Origin: DATLZB01 sp035574175
GTDB taxonomy: Bacteria; Pseudomonadota; Alphaproteobacteria; Rhizobiales; Hyphomicrobiaceae
Assembly (NCBI GenBank): GCA_035574175.1
Contig: DATLZB010000087.1
Span: 1 to 12,649 of the forward strand
DNA length: 12,649 nucleotides
Reading direction: 5' to 3'
Part shown: piece after piece, positions 1 through 8,551 of the stretch
How positions within the stretch are numbered: the first letter of the stretch is position 1
Layout: each line of letters opens with the position of its first letter
Translations under genes and position numbers: made by a program
The notes under the pieces: generated by a model
Seen by the model: the letters and a program-made list of their open reading frames with translations, nothing else
The model's database searches: none
Told to the model about the DNA's origin: nothing

Positions 1-292
1 CGGCGACCTGTTCGGGGGACCAGCCGCGCGCGAGGCGGTCGAGGACGGTTTTCTGAAGCTCGGGCTTGCGCGCCAAGCGCGAGCCCCTCCAGCGCCGCGC
101 CCGGGTCTGCTCGTCGGCGTAGGCGGGCTGATAGCCGAGCTTGCGGCCGGTGTTGCGCTTCAGCTCGCGAGCAATCGACGATGGCGCGCGATCCAGAGCT
201 GCCGCGATTTGTCGGATCGATTGGCCCTCACGATGACGCCTGGCAATCTCGCAGCGGTCCGCAAATGACAGGTGGACGTAGGTTCTTCCCAT
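1..292 (-). CDS. IS30-family transposase, N-terminal part (runs off the left edge)
   Basis: The minus strand is open from an ATG at 292-290 to the window edge, giving 97 codons. The N-terminus contains LSFADRCEIARRHREG, then IRQIAAALDRAPSSIARELK, then YQPAYADEQ and GWSPEQVA. This series is the hallmark of the IS30-family N-terminal helix-turn-helix (about residues 8-50) and the following linker. The HTH binds the element's inverted repeats; the DDE catalytic core would lie outside the window, so integrity cannot be judged. The start has a G-rich ribosome-binding stretch (293-305, minus strand) enclosed by a 7-bp inverted repeat. No frameshift is visible in the part seen. Family call is strong; the specific IS name is not known. 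Confidence 0.9.
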   Translation of the reverse strand, partial: MGRTYVHLSFADRCEIARRHREGQSIRQIAAALDRAPSSIARELKRNTGRKLGYQPAYADEQTRARRWRGSRLARKPELQKTVLDRLARGWSPEQVA

Positions 293-293
293 T

Positions 294-319
294 GCAACAC
301 CCCCCGCAGGAAGTGTTGC
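294..319 (-). promoter_or_regulatory. Hairpin enclosing the transposase ribosome-binding site
   Basis: GCAACAC at 294-300 and GTGTTGC at 313-319 form a perfect 7-bp inverted repeat with a 12-nt loop. In a minus-strand transcript the G-rich Shine-Dalgarno stretch lies in the loop and 3' arm, right before the ATG at 292. Such a hairpin could limit transposase translation from read-through transcripts, a known strategy of insertion sequences. The pairing is seen; the role is inferred. Confidence 0.4.
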
Positions 320-339
320 ACTTCGTTTGTGAACTTAGG

Positions 340-442
340 GCATCCACGCCAGCTTCGGCGCGCACTTGGTCGATGCCAGCACGCGCCCGGACGAGGCCGC
401 GGACAACCTCGACCTCGCGCACGCGGCGCCTGGCGTGGATGC
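340..442. repeat. 13-bp inverted repeat flanking a 77-bp spacer
   Basis: GCATCCACGCCAG at 340-352 is the exact reverse complement of CTGGCGTGGATGC at 430-442. The left arm directly abuts the IS30 end. The right arm runs into the REP-like palindrome at 439-480. The most economical reading is two REP-like units in opposite orientation, the left one cut by the IS. The spacer also holds an open stretch on the plus strand (339-482) of low-complexity Ala/Asp-rich composition that I do not recognise as a gene. Confidence 0.5.
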
Positions 443-480
443 CGGCCACCGGCCTGCGCCGGTGCAGGCTGCGCCGGCAT
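439..480. repeat. REP-like imperfect palindrome
   Basis: Outer arms ATGCCGGC (439-446) and GCCGGCAT (473-480) are perfectly complementary. An inner stem GCCTGC (452-457) / GCAGGC (464-469) encloses a 6-nt loop. The flanking context, GTGGATGCCGG on one side and CCGGCATGACGG on the other, matches the general form of repetitive extragenic palindromes in many alpha- and gammaproteobacterial genomes. It lies in the gap between the IS end and the gene ending at 567. It may act as a weak transcription barrier for that gene, which is transcribed toward it. Confidence 0.55.
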
Positions 481-566
481 GACGGGATGGTTTGAGGCAC
501 GCGCTTGCCCCTCCCTCCGACGCCCTCCCGATGCGACCCGTGGCGGCGTGGAGCCCGTCTCGCCCG

Positions 567-1061
567 CTACCTGTACGCCTCCAGCAGCTTCTCCGGTGCC
601 TTGAAGTCGATGGTGCGCACTTCTTGCTCGCAGTTGAGGCCGGCCGGCGTTGCATCCTCCGCGTGCTCACACCGGAAGCGTTGCTTGACCGGTTTGCCCT
701 TGTGCGTGAACTCGACCGTCACACCGAACACCTCGGTGTTGAACTTGAAGCGGCCGCCTTTGGTATTGCAGTAGCCGGTGACCTGGCGCAGGCGCTGCTT
801 GTCCAGCGTCTTGAAGCCGAGGAGCGGTCCACCCTTCGCCTTGCGCAGCTCGCCCGCCTCGAGGTTGAGCTCGTGATGAGGGTCGCCGTCGAGGGCAGTG
901 CACTCCCGGAAGTAGTCGCTTGCGCCCGCCGGCATCGGCCGGAGGCCTGTGAGCACCAGCGCAAGCGAAAGCGCCAGCGCTGCGTCCGGCGCAAGTCTTG
1001 GCCAAAGTGTTGGCCGGGCCCCTATGCGTTGGTGCGGCTGGCGGCGAGCATGGGCGAGCAT
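567..1061 (-). CDS. Small secreted four-cysteine protein of unknown function
   Basis: I do not recognise a family. The 164-residue product has a charged N-region, a hydrophobic core at about residues 27-40 and an A-G-A signal peptidase site near residue 47, so it should be exported; there is no lipobox cysteine. The mature part (about 117 residues) is basic and contains four cysteines (C54, C98, C131, C144), consistent with two disulfides in the periplasm. The ATG at 1061 is supported by an AAGAGG Shine-Dalgarno 5 nt upstream. The n-region is rather long (about 26 residues), so a start inside it is not excluded. The gene is divergent from the cell-wall hydrolase at 1324 with 262 bp between, which may hold both promoters. 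The codon pattern and export signal argue for a real gene rather than an antisense shadow. Confidence 0.75.
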   Translation of the reverse strand: MLAHARRQPHQRIGARPTLWPRLAPDAALALSLALVLTGLRPMPAGASDYFRECTALDGDPHHELNLEAGELRKAKGGPLLGFKTLDKQRLRQVTGYCNTKGGRFKFNTEVFGVTVEFTHKGKPVKQRFRCEHAEDATPAGLNCEQEVRTIDFKAPEKLLEAYR

Positions 1062-1066
1062 GGCAA

Positions 1067-1072
1067 CCTCTT
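1067..1072 (-). promoter_or_regulatory. Ribosome-binding site of the secreted protein gene
   Basis: AAGAGG on the minus strand lies 5 nt before the ATG at 1061 and supports that start over internal alternatives. Confidence 0.5.
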
Positions 1073-1323
1073 ACGATCCGGCAGCCGGCCTTTGCCGCCA
1101 CCTCAATCCCGCCGCTGCAAATGCCGGCGATCCTATCGCCCGATTCCGGCGATCGCCAGTGAGGAGGCTTGTGCTCAAACGCGCAAGCGGGGCGAAACGT
1201 GCCGGCTCGCGAGAGAGACAGGCCCGTTTGTCGTCCATTGCCGGTTGACTCAGGCGCGAGGCCTCTGAGAAGGTGCACCAGGTCAAGGTTAACGGGGGCG
1301 GCGTTCCGCGCGCCGAGAGCGGC

Positions 1324-3543
1324 ATGTCCTGGTGGTCCTGGCTGTTCGGTGGCGCGAGCAAGGATGAGGCCCAAAAGCCGGCGACACCGGCGACGGCTCC
1401 GATCGACGTCGACAGCCTGTACTCGACAGCACAGCCCGCCCCGGCGAAGCCGCCCGAGCCCTCACCTCCCGCTGCCCCGCCGACGGGCTCAAGCCCTGCT
1501 CCGCAGCCGCCCGCAGCGCCGGCAGTGGTCAGCCCGCCGAGGCCGTCCGCAATGCCTGCCGCCGCCGACGGCGTGCTGTTCCGCAAGAGCCCCACCGGGT
1601 ATCGGCCCCCGGACGGCATGCTGGTGAAAATCCTGCAGGCCGCGCTGAAGAAAGCCGGCCATTACACGTCCGAGATCGACGGTTCGTACGGAGCCGCCAC
1701 GGAAAGTGCGGTCAAGCGCGCACAGGCGGGACGCGGCGCCGTAGCCGACGGGGTGTGCCGCAACTCCGACTGGGAGGCGATCACCGGGCTTCCCGCGCCA
1801 TCGCTGTTCGACCGCTGCCTTACGCTCACCGCCGCCTTCGAGGGCACGGGCTTTGAGAAGGCGGTCGGCAACTTCGACGGCGCCTATCTCACCTGGGGCA
1901 TCATCGGCTACACGCTGAAGCATGACCTGCCGCAGTTTCTCGATGCCGTCGAGCGCGAGTATCCGGGTACGCTGGCCCGCGCCTTCGGCGCCAAGGAAAG
2001 CGAGCTGCGCCAGGTGCTGAAGGCCTCGGCCTCCGACCGCGAGCGCTGGGGCAACTCGGTGTCGGTCGGCGCCAACCGCTACGACGTGCATCCCGAATGG
2101 AAGGCGGCCTTCGCCCGGCTCGGCGCCATTCCCGAAGTGCAGTCGCTCCAGGTCAAGGACGCCCGCGAGCGCTATTGGAACATCTGCCTACGCGACTGCC
2201 GGCGCTGGAGGGCGGCGGACGCCATCGACGTCGCGCTGTTCTTCGACACGGCGGTGCAGAACGGCGGCGCGGGGCGGCCGTCGATCGCGGAGCCGTTGGA
2301 CCAGCTTCTGCGCGATGAACCTTCGCTGTCCGGCTTGGCGCGCCGTCGCAGGTGGGCGCAGATCATCTCGGAGGGCTCAAATCCCCCGGCGCGGCAGGAC
2401 GTGCTCATCCGCCGCTCGACCATCGCCACTGGCGACGGCAAGGTGCACGGCGACAATTTCCGGGTCGCCGACTGGGGGCTTGAGCCCTCGCCGGTGGATC
2501 TGGCCGCGCTTGCGGAAGCGCATGCCACGTTCATGCCCGCCTCCCTGCGCGATGATCAGCCCACCGCTCCGACGCCGGCGCCCACGCCAGCAGCGCCTCC
2601 CATCGCGCAGCCGGCGCCGACGCCTGCGCCCGCGCCCATGCCCCAGCCCGCACCGACTCCTTCGCCGGCACCGCCGGTGGTGGTGGTGCCGGCCACACCG
2701 GCCGCGCCGCTGAGCGCCGAGACGGTCGACTTCTCCCGCGACTTCAAGGCGCTCATTGCCATTGCGATGATGAAGATCGACCGGCCGGGGCTCGACCGCA
2801 ACTGGGGCGAGCCGGCACCGATCGCGGTCGCAGTGCTGCTCGAGAAGCGCCAGGCCGAATTGCCCGCCACGTGGCGGAGCTGGGACGACAAGCGCATGTC
2901 GGTGGCGCTCGTCCAGCTCGTCGCCAAGTCGTGCTCGATCGATCCCGGCGTGATCGACGGCCTGTGGGGCCAGCTCACGCAATACGCCTTCGATAGCCTC
3001 GTCCATTTGCGCGACACCGGCTCCCCGCTTTCCAACTGGCGCGACGACGAGCCCATCGACGTCAACCCCAACGGTTGGCCCAACCAGTCGGAGGCCGCGC
3101 TCGCCGCCTACTACGGCCGCGCCTGCCAGGTCAGGCAGGTGAAGGTGCGCTGTCCGTGGACGCTTCGGCTGGCCTGGGACCAGAGCACCACGCTCAATGA
3201 GATCAGCTGCCACGAGAAGGTGGCTGAGAGTCTCGCCAGGGTGCTGGAGGCCGTGCACCGCCACTACGGCGAGGCCGAGATCAGGAGGCTCAGGCTGGAC
3301 CAGTTCGGCGGCTGCTACAATTGCCGGCAGATGCGGGGCTCGAACCGGATGTCGACCCACGCCTGGGCAATCGCCATCGACTGGGACCCCGACAACAACC
3401 AGCTCACCTGGGGCCGCGACCGGGCGACGCTGGCCAAGCCCGTCTACCGCGACTGGTGGGCGATCTGGGAGCGCGAGGGCTGGCTCTCGTTGGGGCGCGT
3501 CAAGAACTACGACTGGATGCACGTGCAGGCCGCGAAGCTGTGA
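1324..3543 (+). CDS. Modular cell-wall hydrolase: PG-binding-like, GH46/lysozyme-like and M15 peptidase domains
   Basis: The product (739 residues from this ATG) appears to be a two-enzyme peptidoglycan lysin. Residues about 15-90 form a Pro/Ala-rich linker. Residues 100-155 resemble a peptidoglycan-binding domain (LQAALKKAGHYTSEIDGSYG). Residues 165-400 look like a GH46 chitosanase/lysozyme-type fold: candidate acid E173 in FEGTGF and D185 in NFDGAYLTWGIIGY. A Pro-rich linker covers 411-463. Residues 465-600 contain a second PG-binding-like stretch (IDGLWGQLTQYAFDSL near 545). From about 610 there is an M15/VanY-type metallopeptidase with STHAWAIAID (zinc ligands H679, D686) and YDWMHVQ (D730, H733). 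The usual Gly three residues after the first His is Ala. No standard signal peptide is visible; the N-terminus MSWWSWLFGG is short and aromatic. An in-frame GTG at 1273 would add 17 residues but has its purine stretch too close. The gene converges on accC with 59 bp between. Domain calls are motif-based. Confidence 0.85.
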   Translation: MSWWSWLFGGASKDEAQKPATPATAPIDVDSLYSTAQPAPAKPPEPSPPAAPPTGSSPAPQPPAAPAVVSPPRPSAMPAAADGVLFRKSPTGYRPPDGMLVKILQAALKKAGHYTSEIDGSYGAATESAVKRAQAGRGAVADGVCRNSDWEAITGLPAPSLFDRCLTLTAAFEGTGFEKAVGNFDGAYLTWGIIGYTLKHDLPQFLDAVEREYPGTLARAFGAKESELRQVLKASASDRERWGNSVSVGANRYDVHPEWKAAFARLGAIPEVQSLQVKDARERYWNICLRDCRRWRAADAIDVALFFDTAVQNGGAGRPSIAEPLDQLLRDEPSLSGLARRRRWAQIISEGSNPPARQDVLIRRSTIATGDGKVHGDNFRVADWGLEPSPVDLAALAEAHATFMPASLRDDQPTAPTPAPTPAAPPIAQPAPTPAPAPMPQPAPTPSPAPPVVVVPATPAAPLSAETVDFSRDFKALIAIAMMKIDRPGLDRNWGEPAPIAVAVLLEKRQAELPATWRSWDDKRMSVALVQLVAKSCSIDPGVIDGLWGQLTQYAFDSLVHLRDTGSPLSNWRDDEPIDVNPNGWPNQSEAALAAYYGRACQVRQVKVRCPWTLRLAWDQSTTLNEISCHEKVAESLARVLEAVHRHYGEAEIRRLRLDQFGGCYNCRQMRGSNRMSTHAWAIAIDWDPDNNQLTWGRDRATLAKPVYRDWWAIWEREGWLSLGRVKNYDWMHVQAAKL

Positions 3544-3602
3544 GCGAAGGGTGGGGGCAGATCCCCAGGATTACCCGGCCCGCGGCGCCAGGGATCCGCC
3601 CC

Positions 3603-4946
<1,344 letters not shown>

Positions 4947-4975
4947 GCGGGGCCGTGAACTCGTAAACTCGCGAA

Positions 4976-5042
4976 GTCGCCAAAACGTGGCTTGGTGCTG
5001 CTCGATTCGCCTTCACGAGGCACGAACCGGCGATCTGGCGAC
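4976..5042. repeat. 7-bp inverted repeat in the accB-accC spacer
   Basis: GTCGCCA (4976-4982) and TGGCGAC (5036-5042) are complementary arms 53 bp apart, within the 107-bp gap between accB and accC. A short tandem-like motif, CGAGTTTACGAGTTCACG (minus strand), lies between the left arm and the accC start. The two arms could fold in the leader between the genes. Function is unknown. Confidence 0.3.
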
Positions 5043-5053
5043 CTGGGCGAGAT

Positions 5054-5536
5054 TCATTCCACCACCACGAGCGGCTCGCCGTATTCAACCGGCTGGCCGT
5101 TTTCAAACAGAATCTGGGTCACCGTGCCGGCCCGCGGCGCCGGGATATGGTTCATGGTCTTCATTGCCTCGATGATGAGCAGTGTCTGGCCCTGCGCCAC
5201 ACGCGAGCCAATCTCGATGAAGGGAGCTGCGCCCGGTTCCGGTGCGCGGTAGGCGGTTCCCACCATCGGGGACTTGACCACGCCCGGGTGGTTCGCATAG
5301 TCGGCCGGTCCGGCGTCGGGCGCGGGCGGCGCCGGTTTCGCGGTTGGAACGGCGGCGGGCGGCGCCGGCGCGAGGTGGCCCGCGGCGGCGATCACCTCGG
5401 CGGTGCGGGCCACCCTGACCCGCAGCCCCTCGCGCTCGACCTCGATCTCGTTGAGCCCAGTCTCCTCCAGCAGGCGGGCAAGCTCGCGGATCGCCTCTGC
5501 CTCAACAATGCCTTTGCTCTTGGGGTCTTTTGCCAT
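5054..5536 (-). CDS. accB: Biotin carboxyl carrier protein of acetyl-CoA carboxylase
   Basis: AccB carries biotin between the biotin carboxylase (AccC) and the carboxyltransferase. The 160-residue protein has the expected layout. An N-terminal helical segment (about 10-50) is followed by a flexible Ala/Pro-rich linker (about 55-78). A C-terminal biotinyl domain (about 85-160) carries the biotinylation motif IIEAMKTMN, with biotin-accepting K126. The thumb-containing stretch KSPMVGTAYRAPEPGAAPFI (88-107) is typical of AccB rather than of other biotinyl/lipoyl domains. It lies 56 bp after aroQ and 107 bp before accC on the same strand, so the three are probably co-transcribed. The Shine-Dalgarno is weak, but the start MAKDPKSKGIVEAEAIREL fits the family. 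Confidence 0.98.
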   Translation of the reverse strand: MAKDPKSKGIVEAEAIRELARLLEETGLNEIEVEREGLRVRVARTAEVIAAAGHLAPAPPAAVPTAKPAPPAPDAGPADYANHPGVVKSPMVGTAYRAPEPGAAPFIEIGSRVAQGQTLLIIEAMKTMNHIPAPRAGTVTQILFENGQPVEYGEPLVVVE

Positions 5537-5592
5537 GATCCGCTTGCTGCCGTCCTTGCGCTGCCCTGTGACCGGCCGGTGCCTTGAGCCGA

Positions 5593-6045
5593 CTACCCGC
5601 CGGACCGCTCGCCCAGAAGCGTGGCCATCGCCTCGACGGCAAGCTCATAACTCGTCGGCCCAAAGCCCGAGATCGAGCCCACTGCGGCCATGGCCACGTA
5701 GGAGTGATGGCGGAAGCTCTCGCGGCGGAAAATGTTGGAAAGATGGACCTCGACCGCCGGCACCCCGGCCGCCTGCAACGCGTCGAGAACGGCGATCGAG
5801 GTGTGGGTCAAGGCGCCGGCATTGATGATGATACCTGCCGCGTCCTCGCGCGCCTGCTGAATCCACCCAACCAACTCCCCCTCGTCGTTGGTCTGGCGAA
5901 AGTCGACGGCAAGCCCGAGCGCGCGGGCACGCTCCTCGACGCGGCGGCGCACGTCGGCCAGCGTCGCATGGCCGTAAACGGAGGGCTCGCGCACCCCCAG
6001 TATGTTCAGATTGGGGCCGTTGAGAACGAAGATGGGCTTGGGCAT
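5593..6045 (-). CDS. aroQ: Type II 3-dehydroquinate dehydratase
   Basis: AroQ converts 3-dehydroquinate to 3-dehydroshikimate, step three of the shikimate pathway, as a cytoplasmic dodecamer. The 150-residue length and the start MPKPIFVLNGPNLNILGVRE are typical. Catalytic and binding residues are present: N12, R19, Y24 (base, in SVYGHAT), N75, H81, H101 in EVHLSNIF, and R112. The substrate-binding loop reads NAGALTHTS, with Leu79 where many homologues have Tyr; this is probably tolerated. aroQ-accB-accC is a frequent order in alphaproteobacteria. A 157-bp gap separates it from the upstream DsbA-like gene. A promoter could lie there, but I see no convincing -35/-10 pair. There is no obvious Shine-Dalgarno before the ATG. 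Confidence 0.97.
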   Translation of the reverse strand: MPKPIFVLNGPNLNILGVREPSVYGHATLADVRRRVEERARALGLAVDFRQTNDEGELVGWIQQAREDAAGIIINAGALTHTSIAVLDALQAAGVPAVEVHLSNIFRRESFRHHSYVAMAAVGSISGFGPTSYELAVEAMATLLGERSGG

Positions 6046-6202
6046 GGACCGAGGCGGCGCGTGGAAGGCCTGCGGCCGCGGACCAATGTGGTCGAATCGG
6101 CCGCAGCCCCTGTATCAGCTTTTGCCGCAATGCGAAAGGGCAGCGCCCGGTCTTCTTCCCGTAAACTTTTCGCCCCCTCCAGGCGCCCCTCCGGCCCGGC
6201 CC

Positions 6203-7072
6203 TCAGCACACTTGGCAGCCGTTCTTGCGGGCTTCGCCGACGAGTTGGCGCAAGCCCTCGACCGGCAGGTAGCCCACACTGACCTTGGCGTCGACGATAA
6301 AGCCCGGGGTGCCCTCGATGGCGAGGGCCTGAGCAATGTCGTGGGTTTCCTTGATGGCCGCATCAAGTTTGGGGTCCTCCATGTCGGCCTTGAGCCGGTT
6401 CACGTCGAGGCCGACGCGGGCGGCGACCGTCATCACGTTCTCCTTGGTCACCTGCTTCTCGCGCATCAGGGCAAGGTGAAAGTCCCAGTACTTGCCCTGC
6501 CTGATCGAGGCCATTGCCGCCTTCGCCGCATACGTGGAGTGCTCACCGAAAATCGGGAACTCCTTCATCACGATTCGCACGTTGGGGTCGGCCTGGGCGA
6601 GCTTCTGGACGTCGTCCACGGCCCGCTTGCACCAGCCGCAGTTGTAGTCGAAGAATTCGACCACGGTGATGTCGCCCTTGGGATTGCCCAACACGAAGTC
6701 GGTCGGCGAGGAAAAGATCTTGGCCTTGCGCTCCGCAATCACCCGCTTGTGTTCGTCGGCCATCTTGAGCTGTTGACGCGCCTCCAGCTCCCGACTCACC
6801 TCGATCAGGATGTCGGGGTTGTTCATCAGGTAGTCCTTGACGATGTTGCGGACCGCCTCGACCTGTGCTGGGGTCAGTCCGGCTGCCTCGGCCGACTTCA
6901 GCACCTCCGCCGTCGGGCCGGCCGGCCGGCCGGGCTCGGCGGTGCGGTCGAGTTGGAGGCTGTAGCCCGCAACGAGCAGCAGCGCGGCGAGGAACACTGC
7001 AGCCGCGGCCAGGCCGGCCGCGTTTTTGTTCTTCAGCCATTCGGCGGACCGCACGATCACTGGGGGCATCAT
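6203..7072 (-). CDS. Membrane-anchored DsbA-family thiol-disulfide oxidoreductase
   Basis: This 289-residue protein should act in the periplasm on protein disulfides. After a short basic N-terminus there is one hydrophobic helix (about 18-37), probably an uncleaved anchor or signal. A helical region (about 50-110) carries the DUF-type N-extension seen in alphaproteobacterial DsbA-family proteins (LTPAQVEAVRNIVKDYLMNN). The thioredoxin/DsbA fold follows, with FFDYNCGWCK (C145, C148) and the cis-proline loop EGTPGF (T255-P256). The protein ends in C-Q-V-C (286-289), a second CxxC not part of the core fold. The start at 7072 is chosen because GAGGAG lies 10 nt upstream. The frame is open back to a TTG at 7189, but that overlaps the protease gene, and an ATG at 7090 lacks a good site. 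The gap to the M48 gene is 46 bp, so an operon is likely. Confidence 0.93.
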   Translation of the reverse strand: MMPPVIVRSAEWLKNKNAAGLAAAAVFLAALLLVAGYSLQLDRTAEPGRPAGPTAEVLKSAEAAGLTPAQVEAVRNIVKDYLMNNPDILIEVSRELEARQQLKMADEHKRVIAERKAKIFSSPTDFVLGNPKGDITVVEFFDYNCGWCKRAVDDVQKLAQADPNVRIVMKEFPIFGEHSTYAAKAAMASIRQGKYWDFHLALMREKQVTKENVMTVAARVGLDVNRLKADMEDPKLDAAIKETHDIAQALAIEGTPGFIVDAKVSVGYLPVEGLRQLVGEARKNGCQVC

Positions 7073-7082
7073 GACGACGTGT

Positions 7083-7088
7083 CTCCTC
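7083..7088 (-). promoter_or_regulatory. Ribosome-binding site of the DsbA-family gene
   Basis: GAGGAG on the minus strand, 10 nt before the ATG at 7072, decides that start against the upstream in-frame ATG at 7090 and TTG at 7189. Confidence 0.55.
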
Positions 7089-7118
7089 ATGTGGGCGGAG
7101 CCTATCCGCCGCCTGCCT

Positions 7119-8480
7119 TCAATTCTGGGTCTGCGGCTTGATCTTAATGATGTCGTCGGCCTTGAGCCACGCCCGGCTGCCGGGCGCAAGCCTCGCCTGG
7201 GCGCGCTTGGCGAAGATCACCGCCTGCTCGTGGTCGCCGCGGATGAGGTGGGCGCGGGCCATGGCAAGGTCGGCCTCCGAAATCCGCTGCTTGGCGGCGT
7301 AGGCCCGCGCCAGCACCATGTAGCCAGAGGCGTCTTCGCTACCGGAGGCCTCCAGCGCCGGCTCGAGGATGCGGATGGCCTCGTCGAGCTGACTCGGGTC
7401 ATTCATCTCCACCAGCGATTTGGCGAGCTCCATCTTGATGAGCGTGGAGCGCCCGCCGAGCAGCTGCAGTGCCTTGCGGAGCGGCGGGACGGCCTGCGCA
7501 TGCTTGCCCTCGCGGGCATAGACGTGACCCTTGAGCTCCCAGAAGAACGGGTTGGACGGCTGCTCCTTGATCAGGCCGTCGATCTCGGGCACGGCCTGCG
7601 CACAGTTGCCCGAGCAATTGCGGGCGATGGCGCGGGCGTAGCGGGCAGCGAGGGACGTGTCGGCGGCCGGATAGGTCCGGTAGACGTCCTGCGGCGGCGT
7701 GGTGAAGCCGAACAGCTTGGCCCGCATCAGATCGTGGCGAAGCTGCAGCTCCGGCGGGTCTTTGGTGTCGTAGTACGGACTGGCGGTCACCGCATCCCGA
7801 AGCTGGGCAATGCGCACGCGCTCGATGGGGTGGCTCAACAGGTACGGATTGGCCTCCGAAAAGCCGCGATTCTGCTGGCCCAGGCGCTCGAAGGTCTCAA
7901 GCATGCCGCGCCCCGACTGGCGGGTGGCGTTGAGGAACCGCAGTCCCGCTTGGTCGGCGGCCGATTCCTGTTGGCGCCGCTCGGCCAGGAAGCCGCGCAC
8001 GATGATCTCGTCGGCCGCCACCACCGCCTCGCCACTGCCCGAGAAGATCGCCGCCCCGATGCCGAGCAGCCGCAAGAGCAACATGCGCGTCTGCTCGCGC
8101 TGCATGCGCGAACGCATGGCGGCGACGTGGGCGCCGTCGATGTGCCCGATCTCGTGGGCGATGACACCGATCACCTGGTTCGGGGTCTCGGCCTGCATGA
8201 GCGTGCCGATGTGGATGTAGACATTGCGACCGTCGAGCACGAAGGCGTTGAAGCTCTTGTTGTTGACGAGCTTCATTTGAATGTTGCCCTGCGCAAGCCC
8301 GGCTGCCTTCAGCAGCGGGCGCGCATAGTCGGCAACCAGCGTCTCGATCTCATCGTCACGGATGAGCGGGATACCCTGCGCGCGGAGCGGCGCCGATTGC
8401 AGCAGCACGGTGAAAATGCCCGCCGCGAGCACGCCCTTGCTTGCCCACCCGCAGCCCCGTATCCAAGCGTTCAGCTTCAC
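7119..8480 (-). CDS. M48-family periplasmic metalloprotease with TPR repeats (BepA-like)
   Basis: The 453-residue product resembles BepA/YfgC-type proteases, which help assemble or degrade outer-membrane proteins. A signal peptide spans about 1-34 (hydrophobic core 16-27, likely cleavage near APLRA-QG). The zinc motif is HEIGH (H109, E110, H113), and the third ligand is E172 in QQESAADQAG. A hydrophobic stretch, RMLLLRLLGIGAAIF (132-146), lies between them and in this family packs over the active site. The SHP element (LLSHPIERVR) follows the core. Residues about 305-445 form TPR-like helical repeats. The start is GTG at 8480; the codon just before it is an in-frame TAG, so no longer form is possible. 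The Shine-Dalgarno is weak. It is the first gene of the leftward cluster and is divergent from the aminotransferase. Confidence 0.95.
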   Translation of the reverse strand: MKLNAWIRGCGWASKGVLAAGIFTVLLQSAPLRAQGIPLIRDDEIETLVADYARPLLKAAGLAQGNIQMKLVNNKSFNAFVLDGRNVYIHIGTLMQAETPNQVIGVIAHEIGHIDGAHVAAMRSRMQREQTRMLLLRLLGIGAAIFSGSGEAVVAADEIIVRGFLAERRQQESAADQAGLRFLNATRQSGRGMLETFERLGQQNRGFSEANPYLLSHPIERVRIAQLRDAVTASPYYDTKDPPELQLRHDLMRAKLFGFTTPPQDVYRTYPAADTSLAARYARAIARNCSGNCAQAVPEIDGLIKEQPSNPFFWELKGHVYAREGKHAQAVPPLRKALQLLGGRSTLIKMELAKSLVEMNDPSQLDEAIRILEPALEASGSEDASGYMVLARAYAAKQRISEADLAMARAHLIRGDHEQAVIFAKRAQARLAPGSRAWLKADDIIKIKPQTQN

Positions 8481-8551
8481 CTACCAATGACCCACGATAA
8501 AGAATGGCCGCCGACAGGCCCTGCCCGCGAGGGGGACCCGCACCGCTGGCC

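Larger units (their letters stand above)
1..337 (-). mobile_element. IS30-family insertion sequence, transposase-start end
   Basis: The transposase reading frame begins at 292, and the sequence on to about 337 has the look of an IS30-family terminal inverted repeat, with TGTTGCACTTCGTTTGTGAA at 314-333. The exact outer boundary (about 335-340) is inferred, because the other end of the element and the target duplication are outside the window. Immediately outside it, a REP-like sequence starts at 340. Confidence 0.65.

Noticed and set aside
339..482. Plus-strand open stretch that might be the 3' remnant of a gene cut by the IS
   Set aside because: No recognisable domain, and both ends coincide with REP-like repeats; the stop follows an in-frame TAG at 336-338, so only 47 codons remain.
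492..1268. Plus-strand open frame of 258 codons
   Set aside because: Antisense of the secreted four-cysteine protein, which has a signal peptide and a Shine-Dalgarno; no motif in this frame.
1245..1273. TTGACT as a -35 element for the lysin
   Set aside because: No -10-like hexamer at 16-18 nt downstream.
1273..1323. Upstream GTG start for the lysin
   Set aside because: The purine stretch touches the GTG and the added 17 residues have no family character; ATG 1324 was preferred, though not proven.
2377..3522. Minus-strand open frame of 381 codons
   Set aside because: Antisense of the lysin gene, including an Arg-rich run produced by the Pro-rich linker; no domain recognised.
3551..3564. Small GGGG/CCCC hairpin between the lysin and accC
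   Set aside because: A stem of only 4 bp with no T-tract on either side; not convincing as a terminator.
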